DNA of 56,122 nucleotides from DASWHR01 sp036398095 (GTDB taxonomy: Bacteria; Actinomycetota; AC-67): assembly GCA_036398095.1 (NCBI GenBank), contig DASWHR010000065.1:1-56122 (forward strand), given 5' to 3'. The notes beneath the pieces are model-generated. The model worked only from the letters and a program-made list of their open reading frames with translations, ran no database searches and had not been told where the DNA came from. Below, in pieces: positions 1 to 7,944 of this stretch. Positions within the stretch are counted from its first letter, which is position 1, and each line of letters opens with the position of its first letter. Made by a program: the position numbers and the translations under genes.

Positions 1-759
1 TGGCGCGACGATGTCGGGCACGGGGCGAACCTGCGTCGTCTGTTCGGAGACGCCACCTCGCCTCTTATCGAAGAGGGTGAGTTCGTCCTTTCGAGCGAGC
101 TACCCGAAGGAGCGGGCTACTTTCGTATCCTGCGCGCGATCGCGAGCGGGCACCGCACATACGGAGCGATCCGCACGTTCGCCGACATCGAGATCGACCG
201 GCAGCTTGATCGGCTTGTTCGTATCGGCCTTGTCGAGCGCGTGGTCCCTGCGACCGAGGATCCCACGCGGACCCGTCGAGCCGTGTACAGGATCGCCGAC
301 AACTTTCTCGCCTTCTGGTTCCGGTTCATCTATCGACGCCGCAGCGACATCGCGCGCGGACTGGGGATCGAAGTCGTCGCACGAACGATCATCCCCAGAT
401 TTCCGGACTACATGGGCGAGCCTTGGGAGGAGATGGGGCGCGAGCATATGCGTGGGCTGGCGGCCCGAAACGCGCTTCCGGTGCCGGTATCGTCGATCGG
501 TCGCTGGTGGAACAAAGATCACTCGGTCGAGATCGACATCGTCGGCGTTCAGGGTCGAACCGTTGTACTGGCAGGCTCGGTCAAATGGGCTCGGCGGGTC
601 GGAAGAAGCGAACTCCTGCGTCTGCGCCGCGCCGTCGAGGCGTTGCCGGACCGGGCGGAGGACGTCCAACTGGTCCTCATGGCCCGTGATCATGTTGATG
701 GTGTCCAGCCGTCCGAAGCGATGATCGTCACCGCGCCGGATCTGTACCGCACTACTTAG
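1..759 (+). CDS. ATP-binding protein with C-terminal DUF234 domain (5' truncated)
   Basis: The frame is open from the first base of the window, so the N-terminal part, where the P-loop ATPase domain of this family would lie, is missing. What remains is about 252 residues: a winged-helix-like segment (FRILRAIASGHRTYGAI...LVRIGLVERV) followed by a DUF234-like half with the typical YRIADNFLAFWFRFI start. It ends with a nuclease-like fold stretch (WNKDHSVEIDIVGV and later VLAGSVKW). Proteins of this archaeal-ATPase/DEXX family occur in bacteria as solitary genes of unclear role. The stop codon overlaps the 3' end of the convergent Rrf2 regulator by 8 bp. The family call is fairly secure; the function is unknown. 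Confidence 0.75.
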   Translation, partial: WRDDVGHGANLRRLFGDATSPLIEEGEFVLSSELPEGAGYFRILRAIASGHRTYGAIRTFADIEIDRQLDRLVRIGLVERVVPATEDPTRTRRAVYRIADNFLAFWFRFIYRRRSDIARGLGIEVVARTIIPRFPDYMGEPWEEMGREHMRGLAARNALPVPVSSIGRWWNKDHSVEIDIVGVQGRTVVLAGSVKWARRVGRSELLRLRRAVEALPDRAEDVQLVLMARDHVDGVQPSEAMIVTAPDLYRTT

Positions 760-1174
760 CGAAGGCGCGTCGCGCTTCGCGTCGCAGTTCCGCGAAGGTC
801 GTGCGCGCGAGCTTTGCGGCGAGAGCGGCTTGCGCGTCGAACCAGGCGTCGTGGATGGCGCAGGTTCCGTCCAGCCGGCACGGGCCGCCGCGCAACACAC
901 ATTTGCCGCTCCGGACCGGCCCCTCGGCGGCCTCGATCACCTCAAGAAGCGAGATCTCGCGCGGGGGCCGCGCAAGCTCGTACCCGCCGGCGGGCCCGGC
1001 GACGGAGGTGACCAGATCGGCTTTGATCAGCGTTGCGAGGACCTGCGGGAGGAACTTCTCCGGAAGGCCCATCTGGGCGGAGATCTCGCGGCCCTTGAGG
1101 CGCCGGCCGGCCACCGCCAGGGCCAGCACCGACCTAACCGCGTAATCCCCTTTCTGACCCAGCTCGATCTGCAT
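752..1174 (-). CDS. Rrf2-family Fe-S transcriptional regulator (NsrR/IscR-like)
   Basis: A 140-residue protein from the ATG that opens MQIELGQKGDYAVRS, the normal Rrf2 start; a 14-residue upstream extension is possible but is not family-like. An N-terminal winged helix-turn-helix (KGREISAQMGLPEKFLPQVLATL) is followed by three cysteines, C92, C99 and C105 (C-x6-C-x5-C), at the position where IscR and NsrR bind an Fe-S cluster. In the family such clusters sense nitric oxide, iron-sulfur status or redox. It is divergent from a copper nitrite reductase across a 96-bp gap carrying inverted repeats. I infer an NsrR-like nitrosative-stress regulator of that gene. Nothing in the sequence separates NsrR from IscR-type sensing with certainty. 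Confidence 0.85.
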   Translation of the reverse strand: MQIELGQKGDYAVRSVLALAVAGRRLKGREISAQMGLPEKFLPQVLATLIKADLVTSVAGPAGGYELARPPREISLLEVIEAAEGPVRSGKCVLRGGPCRLDGTCAIHDAWFDAQAALAAKLARTTFAELRREARRAFAK

Positions 1175-1185
1175 AACAACCTTGA

Positions 1186-1231
1186 GTTTACAACTATAGG
1201 TTCGGGTGGTAAACATTAAGTAGCAAACTTA
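1186..1231. promoter_or_regulatory. Candidate operators between the Rrf2 regulator and nirK
   Basis: Two inverted repeats lie in the 96-bp divergent gap: GTTTAC (1186-1191) with GTAAAC (1209-1214), spacer 17, and TAAGT (1217-1221) with ACTTA (1227-1231), spacer 5. The gap is AT-rich compared with its surroundings. Position suggests control of both genes by the Rrf2 protein, but neither repeat is a known NsrR or IscR site. Confidence 0.35.
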
Positions 1232-1270
1232 TGGTTATCCGGTTCAAGGGACCGAAAGGAGGCGCGGGTC

Positions 1271-2737
1271 ATGGCCACCACCGTCGAGGAAGAGCGCGAA
1301 ACCGCCGCGGCGCCGGTCAAGCCGCCGCGGCACTCGCACAAAGGTCTAAGCAGCCTGTTCGGGATCTTGCTCATCGTCACGGCGGTCATGGCATTGATCG
1401 CCTCCCTGATCTCAAACGGCGACTCCGAAGCCGGCCTGCAGCCGGTCGAAAGGGTCGCGCTCACTGCCAAGGCCCGGCTCCCCGTGATCAACGCGGTCGA
1501 AGGTGCGAATTGGACGCACGCGCCGGCCGTCCCGCCGCCCATCACCCGAAGCGGTCAAGCGCGGCTGGTCGTGAACTGGACCGCAACGGAGTTCACCCAC
1601 AATCTCGACCCGGCAAACAAGGTGCGCTACGCCGCGTGGGGTTTCGAGGGGAGCACTCCCGGACCGATCCTGCGCGCGCGAGTCGGCGATCTGATCGTGG
1701 TGAATCTCACGAACGATGCAAAGGCAACGCACCCGCACAACATCGATTTCCACTTCGCGACGGGGCCCGGTGGCGGCGCGCCGGCGTTGAATGTCTCTCC
1801 GGGTGAGACGGCGAGCGTCGAGATGCGTGCGCTCACGCCGGGAATCTACATGTACCACTGCGCGACGCCCGACATTCCCACGCACATCGCGAACGGGATG
1901 TACGGCTACGTCATCATCGAACCCGAGAGTGGCTTGCCCGCAGTCGACAAAGAACTCTACGTCGTCCAATCGGAGTTCTACGCGGCGATACGCGGTGCGG
2001 GTGTCGCGACTCTGGACATGGCGAAGCTCGATCTGGAAGAGCCGAACTACGTCGTCTTGAACGGAGCGACCGGTTCGCTGCTGGGCGACAACGCACCCAC
2101 GGTGAAGGCCGGTGATACCGTTCGAATCTGGTACGGGAACGCGGGGCCGCAGCTCATCTCGTCGTTCCACGTGATCGGAGAGATCTTCGACCGCGTCTAC
2201 CGCGAGGGCGATCTCATCTCGCCGCCCGCGCGCGGCGTCCAGACGACGATGGTTCCGGCAGGAGGCGCGACGGCCGTCGAGTTCACCATCGACGTTCCGG
2301 GAACGTACTTGCTCGTGGACCACGCGATCGCGCGCACGCTGCACAAGGGCGCCGTCGGTACGATCGTGGCCGAAGGCAGTGAAGACGCCGAGGTCTTCGC
2401 CCCCGGGGCAAGCAACCCGCCCGCGAGCGGCGACGACGGACACGGCGGCGGCCAGACCGCCGCAGGAGTTGCCGCGACGATCACCAAGGACGCGTGGGAT
2501 CAGAAGAACGCCGCCCGCGCCTACGATCCCGCGGTCATCCGCATCAAGGCGGGGACGCCGGTGACGTGGACGAACGGAGACGCGGTGGCGCACACCGTCA
2601 CCGCCGACGAAGGCGCGTTCGATTCGGGGTTCCTGAACCCGGGGCAGTCGTGGAGCTTCACGTTCGAAACGCCCGGGACGTACACGTACTACTGCACGCC
2701 GCATCCGTGGATGAAGGGTTCGGTCATCGTGTCGTGA
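1271..2737 (+). CDS. nirK: Copper nitrite reductase (NirK-like) with extra C-terminal cupredoxin domain
   Basis: 488 residues. A short cytoplasmic tail and one membrane anchor (about 28-48) precede the two NirK cupredoxin domains. The NirK copper ligands are visible: type 1 copper at H156, C197, H205 and M210; type 2 copper at H161, H196 and H351; catalytic D159 and H300 (in SFHVIG). The block HPHNIDFH followed by YHCAT is the NirK pattern rather than a laccase one. After a Gly/Ser/His-rich linker (about 385-405) comes a third cupredoxin domain with H441, C475, H478 and M481, which could hold a type 1 copper and pass electrons to the core. Predicted reaction: nitrite to nitric oxide outside the membrane. 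The ribosome-binding site GAAAGGAGG precedes the ATG. The membrane-protein gene downstream overlaps its stop. Confidence 0.9.
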   Translation: MATTVEEERETAAAPVKPPRHSHKGLSSLFGILLIVTAVMALIASLISNGDSEAGLQPVERVALTAKARLPVINAVEGANWTHAPAVPPPITRSGQARLVVNWTATEFTHNLDPANKVRYAAWGFEGSTPGPILRARVGDLIVVNLTNDAKATHPHNIDFHFATGPGGGAPALNVSPGETASVEMRALTPGIYMYHCATPDIPTHIANGMYGYVIIEPESGLPAVDKELYVVQSEFYAAIRGAGVATLDMAKLDLEEPNYVVLNGATGSLLGDNAPTVKAGDTVRIWYGNAGPQLISSFHVIGEIFDRVYREGDLISPPARGVQTTMVPAGGATAVEFTIDVPGTYLLVDHAIARTLHKGAVGTIVAEGSEDAEVFAPGASNPPASGDDGHGGGQTAAGVAATITKDAWDQKNAARAYDPAVIRIKAGTPVTWTNGDAVAHTVTADEGAFDSGFLNPGQSWSFTFETPGTYTYYCTPHPWMKGSVIVS

Positions 2738-4002
2738 GCGCCGCACAGGGCGAGCCTGTGACGCCCCACGCCGGCGAAGGCGCGCATGGTTCTCCCTTCG
2801 CCGGGGTGGGGCCGACGGCCGCGTTCGCGCTCACCGCCATCGTCGCCTCGATCGTGTGGCGCCTGGCGGGCTCGGTCCTTCCCGGCGGCCGCTGGCCCGC
2901 AGTGCATCTGTTCACGCTCGGTGCCCTGACACCTCTGATCGCGATGTTCATGACGCGGTTCGCCTCCGCCCTTCTGCACGCACGACCGGGGGGCGGGGAT
3001 CCATCACAGATCCGAGCCGTCCTGCTCGCGGCCGGCGCGACACTGGTCGTCGCCGGCCGCCTCACGTTCAGCACACCGCTGCTCACCGCCGGCGCGTCCC
3101 TGCTCGCGATCGCGGTCGGCTGGCTCTACGTCGGGCTGCGCACACTCCGCCGCGGAGCCCTTCCCGCACGCTTCGGCTTCATCGTGCGCTCCTACGAACG
3201 CGCGTGCGGCGCCTTCCTGCACGGCGCGCTGCTGGGCGCGTTGGTCGGGGCCGGCGTGTTCCGCGGCGCCTGGTACGCATCGGCGCGCGCCGCGCACCTG
3301 CAGTTGATGCTGCTCGGGTGGGCCGGCATCACGCTCCTGGCGACGATCGTGATGTTCGGACCGGCGGCGATGCGCGTTCGCATCGCCGGCGACACCGAGG
3401 CAGTCGCAGCGCGGTGGCTGCCCCGCGCCGCCGTCGCAACGACCGTGGCCGCTCTCGCGCTTCTCGCGATGGGAGCCGGCGGGTCCGCGGCAAACGCGGG
3501 GCGCGTCGTAGCAGCGATCGCCCTCTCGGTCTACGCGTGGACGGTTGTGCGGATCTGCGCCGGTATCCTGCGAACGGCGCGGCGTGCCGCTGCCTCGGCC
3601 GCGCGCTCGTTCGTGTCGGGAGCCTGCGGCTGGTTCGTTCTCGCATCCAGCTTGAATGCGGCTTCGGCAGCGTTCGCAAAACCGCAATGGATGGACGCGG
3701 CGGTCGTCGCGCTGCTGGCCGGCGTGTTTCTGCAGGCAATCCTTGCGTCTCTCACCCATGTGATCCCGCTCCTGGTCGGTCGCGACGCTCGGCAGCGGGG
3801 AACAATGTCGAGCATCCTGTCCATGCTCGGGCGGACGCGCGCCGCCGCGCTCTCGGCCGGCACCGCACTCGCCGTCGCCGGAACCGGATGGGATCCGAGC
3901 GGCCCGCTCCCCCGAACCGGCTGGGCGCTGGCCGCGGCCGCGATCGCCGTCACCATCACGCTCGGCGCCATCGCCAGGTGGACGTCTCGCGTCGGGCGGT
4001 AG
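2734..4002 (+). CDS. Polytopic membrane protein next to nirK (NnrS / haem-copper-oxidase-I-like)
   Basis: 422 residues from the GTG that overlaps the nirK stop (GTGA), a sign of translational coupling. The protein is almost entirely hydrophobic, with about 11-12 predicted membrane helices. Histidines sit in helix-start contexts (HLFTLGALTPLIAMF, HLQLMLLGW, LTHVIPLLVG), reminiscent of NnrS and of single-subunit relatives of haem-copper oxidase subunit I. I cannot identify a complete metal-binding set. Context suggests a role in nitric-oxide handling, electron supply to the anchored nitrite reductase, or copper homeostasis. The family assignment is tentative. Confidence 0.6.
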   Translation: MSAAQGEPVTPHAGEGAHGSPFAGVGPTAAFALTAIVASIVWRLAGSVLPGGRWPAVHLFTLGALTPLIAMFMTRFASALLHARPGGGDPSQIRAVLLAAGATLVVAGRLTFSTPLLTAGASLLAIAVGWLYVGLRTLRRGALPARFGFIVRSYERACGAFLHGALLGALVGAGVFRGAWYASARAAHLQLMLLGWAGITLLATIVMFGPAAMRVRIAGDTEAVAARWLPRAAVATTVAALALLAMGAGGSAANAGRVVAAIALSVYAWTVVRICAGILRTARRAAASAARSFVSGACGWFVLASSLNAASAAFAKPQWMDAAVVALLAGVFLQAILASLTHVIPLLVGRDARQRGTMSSILSMLGRTRAAALSAGTALAVAGTGWDPSGPLPRTGWALAAAAIAVTITLGAIARWTSRVGR

Positions 4003-4038
4003 GCTTCCGCCCGTCGGATTCGAGTCGGGGGGAGCGTC

Positions 4039-4785
4039 ATGGCGTTGAGCGAACGGCAAGAGAAACTCTGCAGCGAACATTCTTGGGATTTCAGCGATCT
4101 GCGTGCTCTGTTCCTTAGTTGCACCTTGAAGCGGTCGCCGGCGATCTCGCACACCGAAGGGCTCGCGCAGATCTCGATCGAGATCTTGCGGCGCAACGGC
4201 GTGGACGTCGAGCTGATCCGCATCGTGGATCACGACGTGCCGCCCGGCGTGTATCCCGACATGACCGAGCACGGCTTCGAGCGCGACGAATGGCCGCAGA
4301 TCTTCGCCAAGGTGCGCGCCGCGAACATCGTCGTGTTGCTCACACCGATCTGGCTGGGCGAGAAATCTTCGGTCTGCACGAAGGTGATCGAGCGTTTGTA
4401 CGGCCAGTCGGGCGAGCTGAACGAAAGCGGCCAGTACCTCTACTACGGGCAAGTCGGCGGCTGTCTGGTCACCGGCAACGAGGACGGGATCAAGCACTGT
4501 TCGATGAACGTGCTGTATTCGCTGCAACACCTCGGTTTCGTGATCCCGCCGCAGGCGGATGCGGGATGGATCGGGGAGGCAGGACCGGGACCGTCCTATC
4601 TGGATGAAGGCTCAGGCGGACCCCAGAACGACTTCACCAACCGCAACACGTCGTTCATGACGTGGAACTTGCTGCACCTGGCGCGCATGGTGAAAGACGC
4701 GGGCGGGATCCCCGCGCACGGCAACCAGCGCGCCGAGTGGGACGCGGGCTGCAAGCCCGACTTCCCCAACCCCGAGCACCGTTAG
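4039..4785 (+). CDS. Flavodoxin-fold NAD(P)H-dependent oxidoreductase
   Basis: 248 residues. The start ALFLSCTLKRSPAISHTEGLA matches the phosphate-binding loop of NADPH-dependent FMN reductases, and VVLLTPIWLGEKSSVCTKVIERL matches the second flavin-contacting loop of the flavodoxin fold. It would bind FMN and reduce a quinone, azo compound or metal-bound flavin; the substrate cannot be read from the sequence. It follows the nirK membrane protein by 36 bp on the same strand with a G-rich Shine-Dalgarno (GGGGGGAG), so it may be the last gene of a nitrite-reductase operon, though a separate unit is possible. Confidence 0.8.
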   Translation: MALSERQEKLCSEHSWDFSDLRALFLSCTLKRSPAISHTEGLAQISIEILRRNGVDVELIRIVDHDVPPGVYPDMTEHGFERDEWPQIFAKVRAANIVVLLTPIWLGEKSSVCTKVIERLYGQSGELNESGQYLYYGQVGGCLVTGNEDGIKHCSMNVLYSLQHLGFVIPPQADAGWIGEAGPGPSYLDEGSGGPQNDFTNRNTSFMTWNLLHLARMVKDAGGIPAHGNQRAEWDAGCKPDFPNPEHR

Positions 4786-4793
4786 GCGCTCGT

Positions 4794-5528
4794 TTACGCC
4801 TGCAGCGTCACACCGTCGGCGGGGCGGACGGCGTCGATCAGCTCTTCGCCTTCGGCGACGGTGACGCCAGGCCACAACACGCATCGCGTCGCGGTTCCGA
4901 GCACGCGAGCGCCGTCGCCGATCACGGTGAGCCCGCCCGATGCCGCCATGTTCGCGGCGTGATAGTCGCGCAGCGTCCCGCAGTCGAAGAACGGCGCTGC
5001 CGACTCGACGAACTCCAGCGGCATGCGCGAAAAGACCGAGTCGTACAGACCGCAGAACGTGGCCGGCAACGCGGCCGCGACCGCCGCGGGAAGCAGGCAC
5101 GCTCCGGTGTAGCGCCACCGGCCCTCGAAGTCGGGCCGCTCGGCATCGGGGACGACCAGCAGACGCGGCCGCGATCCGTCCCATGCGGCGACCAGATCGT
5201 CCAACCCATCCGCATGCCATACGTCGGCGTTGACGACCAGCACGTCGCGGCCGCCGATCCACCGCTTGAGATTCCCGATCGCCCCGGCCGTGCCGAGCGG
5301 CTCCTGCTCGATCGACAGGTGGGCGCGGCCGGACAGATGCTCGACGAGCAGATCGCGATGATGGTGGATGTTGACCGCGACGCGCGACGCATGACGACGC
5401 GCGCGCGCCAGGTTCGCATCGACCAGCGGCACGCCCCCGACGGGACAGAGCGCTTTGGGCCGATAGTCGGTGAGCGGACGCAGCCGCGTTCCCAGACCGG
5501 CGGCCAGCACGACGGCGGCACGTTCCAC
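4794..5528 (-). CDS. NDP-sugar nucleotidyltransferase (MurU/RmlA-like)
   Basis: 244 residues of the nucleotidyltransferase fold. The N-terminal signature LAAGLGTRLRPLT binds the nucleotide triphosphate, the lysine in KALCPVGG is a family contact, and VLVVNADVW supplies the metal-binding aspartate. The length is close to that of MurU-type sugar-1-phosphate uridylyl/guanylyltransferases without a long acyltransferase tail. It should activate a sugar 1-phosphate to an NDP-sugar for envelope or sugar-salvage metabolism; sugar and base are unknown. The stop faces the flavodoxin-like gene convergently, and it is divergent from the P-type ATPase with a 41-bp gap. Confidence 0.8.
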   Translation of the reverse strand: MERAAVVLAAGLGTRLRPLTDYRPKALCPVGGVPLVDANLARARRHASRVAVNIHHHRDLLVEHLSGRAHLSIEQEPLGTAGAIGNLKRWIGGRDVLVVNADVWHADGLDDLVAAWDGSRPRLLVVPDAERPDFEGRWRYTGACLLPAAVAAALPATFCGLYDSVFSRMPLEFVESAAPFFDCGTLRDYHAANMAASGGLTVIGDGARVLGTATRCVLWPGVTVAEGEELIDAVRPADGVTLQA

Positions 5529-5569
5529 GCGCTGCGGTTTACCACATCGGCCGCACGCAAAGGCTGTGT

Positions 5570-7936
5570 ATGGTTGCGGGCGTGAGCGCCCACGCCGGAT
5601 TGACCCGCGACCAAGTCGCGGATCGAACGCGGCGCGGGCTCGTCAACGACATCCCGGCAACCACCACGCGCACGGTCGGCGAGATCCTTCACGCCAACGT
5701 CTTCACGCCGTTCAACGCGCTGCTCGGCGGATTGCTGGCCGTCATCCTTGTCGTCGGACCGCTTCAGGACGCGCTGTTCGGCGTCGTGCTGGTATCGAAC
5801 GCGCTGGTCGGGATTATCCAAGAAACGCGCGCGAAACGAACGCTCGACCGACTGACGTTGCTGACCGCGCCCAGCGCGCGGGTCGTGCGCGACGGCGCCC
5901 CGAAGACGATCGGCCTCGGCGAGATCGTCGTCGACGACGTGCTGGCGGTCGCGGCCGGCGAGCAGATCGTCGTCGACGGCCTGGTCCTGGAATCCGGCGG
6001 GCTCGAGATCGACGAGTCGCTCGTCACCGGCGAAGCGGAGCCGGTCGCGAAAGTGGCCGGAGACGACCTGCTCTCGGGCAGCTTCGTCGCGGCCGGCACC
6101 GGCCTGTACCGAGCGACGCGCGTCGGAAAGGCCGCCTACGCGAGCGCGCTCGCCGAGGAGGCGCGCAAGTTCACGCTCGCCCATTCGGAGCTGCGCTCCG
6201 GCCTGAACCGGATCGTTCGGGTGGTGGGATGGCTGATGCTGCCGACGGCCGCGCTGCTGCTCGCCAGCCAGCTTCGCTCGCATGAAAGCGTCGCATCGGC
6301 GATGCGCGGCACCGTCGCCGGCGTCGTCGGCATGGTCCCCGAAGGGCTGATCCTGCTCACCAGCATCGCGTTCGCCGTCGGTGTGGTCCGGCTCGGCCGC
6401 ATCAACGTGTTGGTGCAAGAACTCGCCGCAGTCGAAACGCTCGCGCGCGTGGACGTCATCTGCCTCGACAAGACCGGCACGATCACGTCGGGAAAGATCA
6501 CGGTCACGACGATCGAGCCGGTCGCAGGACGCGGCGACGAAGATGCGGCGCTGGGCGCGCTCGCGGCGGCCGAGCCGAATCCAAACGCAACGCTGCTCGC
6601 GGTCGCCGAGACGTTTCCGGCATCGACCGGATGGCAGGCGACGCGAACCGTTCCGTTTTCGTCGGCGCGGCGTTGGAGCGGCGCCGACTTCGGCGAGCGC
6701 GGCACCTGGCTCCTGGGCGCACCTGAAGCGCTCCTCGACGGATCGCGTCACGACAAGACGCTCCGCGCGGCCGAAGAGCACGCCGCGCTGGGACGGCGCG
6801 TGCTTGTTCTTGCGCGGTCCGCCGCGCGGCTGGACGCGACTCCCACGCTTCCCCGCGACCTGATCGTTGCCGCGCTCGTCGTCTTGGAGGACGAGGTGCG
6901 TCCGGAAGCGTCCGCCACGATCGCCTACTTCGGCCGCGAGGGCGTCACGATCAAGATCATCTCGGGCGATCATCCCCGCACGGTCGGCGCCATCGCGGCG
7001 CGCGCGGGCGTGCCGAACGCCGAGGCGATCTTCGACGCGCGCGGCCTGCCCGACGACCCGGCCGGCCTGGACGCGGTGATCGCCGCGCACGCCGTCTTCG
7101 GCCGCGTCGATCCGCACCGCAAGCGCGCGATGATCGGCGCGCTGCAACGCCGCGGCCATGTGGTCGCGATGACCGGCGACGGCGTCAACGACGTGCTCGC
7201 GCTCAAAGACGCCGACATCGGAATCGCGATGGGATCGGGCAGTCCCGCGTCGCGAAGCGCCGCGCAACTGGTGCTGCTCGACAACTCGTTCGCGCCCGTG
7301 CCGATCGCGGTCGGCGAAGGCCGTCGCGTCATCAACAACATCGAACGCGTCGGAAACCTGTTCCTCACCAAGACCGTCTACTCGATGCTGCTCGCGCTGG
7401 CGATCGGCGTTGCCGGGCTTCCCTTCCCGTTCTTGCCGCGGCATCTGACCCTGATCGGCAGCCTCACGATCGGGATCCCGGCGTTCTTTCTGGCGCTCGC
7501 GCCGAACACCGAGCGCGCGCATCCCGGCTTCGTGTCGCGGGTGCTCCGGTTTGCGGTTCCGGCCGGAACGCTTGCGGCGGCCGCGACGCTGTCGGCGTAC
7601 TGGCTCGTCAGCACACAAGGCGGCGTCTCGCCCGTGCAGGCGAAGACGGCGGCGACGCTGGTGCTCGCGACGATCGGGCTGCGCATCCTTGCGCTGCTGA
7701 CCCGGCCGGTGACGGGATGGAAGTGGATCCTGATCGCGGCGTCGGCGGCCGCGCTCGCCGTCGTCGTCGCCGTGCCGCAGCTCCGGCACTTCTTCGAATT
7801 CGAGTTGCCGCCGGCGCTGGTGATCCTGGCGCTGATCGGAATCCTGGCGCTGACCGAACTCGCGATCCGCGCCGCCACCACCGTCGTCGACGAAGTCAGC
7901 CGGCGCCGCAGCGCACCAGGCCGCGGCCCGGTATAA
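5570..7936 (+). CDS. Cation-transporting P-type ATPase (CtpE-like)
   Basis: 788 residues with every P-type ATPase landmark in order: actuator T153-G-E, M4 motif P257-E-G-L, phosphorylation site D300 in DKTGT, and hinge T535-G-D-GVND. The short length, lack of N-terminal metal-binding domains and PEGL (not CPC) motif place it with the CtpE-type group of actinobacteria and Chloroflexi rather than heavy-metal pumps. M. tuberculosis CtpE is implicated in calcium transport, so calcium or another divalent cation is a reasonable inference. A GTG four codons downstream (5582) is an alternative start. The release-factor gene follows after 8 bp. Confidence 0.9.
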   Translation: MVAGVSAHAGLTRDQVADRTRRGLVNDIPATTTRTVGEILHANVFTPFNALLGGLLAVILVVGPLQDALFGVVLVSNALVGIIQETRAKRTLDRLTLLTAPSARVVRDGAPKTIGLGEIVVDDVLAVAAGEQIVVDGLVLESGGLEIDESLVTGEAEPVAKVAGDDLLSGSFVAAGTGLYRATRVGKAAYASALAEEARKFTLAHSELRSGLNRIVRVVGWLMLPTAALLLASQLRSHESVASAMRGTVAGVVGMVPEGLILLTSIAFAVGVVRLGRINVLVQELAAVETLARVDVICLDKTGTITSGKITVTTIEPVAGRGDEDAALGALAAAEPNPNATLLAVAETFPASTGWQATRTVPFSSARRWSGADFGERGTWLLGAPEALLDGSRHDKTLRAAEEHAALGRRVLVLARSAARLDATPTLPRDLIVAALVVLEDEVRPEASATIAYFGREGVTIKIISGDHPRTVGAIAARAGVPNAEAIFDARGLPDDPAGLDAVIAAHAVFGRVDPHRKRAMIGALQRRGHVVAMTGDGVNDVLALKDADIGIAMGSGSPASRSAAQLVLLDNSFAPVPIAVGEGRRVINNIERVGNLFLTKTVYSMLLALAIGVAGLPFPFLPRHLTLIGSLTIGIPAFFLALAPNTERAHPGFVSRVLRFAVPAGTLAAAATLSAYWLVSTQGGVSPVQAKTAATLVLATIGLRILALLTRPVTGWKWILIAASAAALAVVVAVPQLRHFFEFELPPALVILALIGILALTELAIRAATTVVDEVSRRRSAPGRGPV

Positions 7937-7944
7937 CTTCGGCG

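Noticed and set aside
4922..7789. A 955-codon open frame on the minus strand opposite the P-type ATPase
   Set aside because: It is rich in Arg, Asp, Gln and His without any domain signal, and it lies antisense to a gene with all P-type ATPase motifs. It is a GC-bias artefact.
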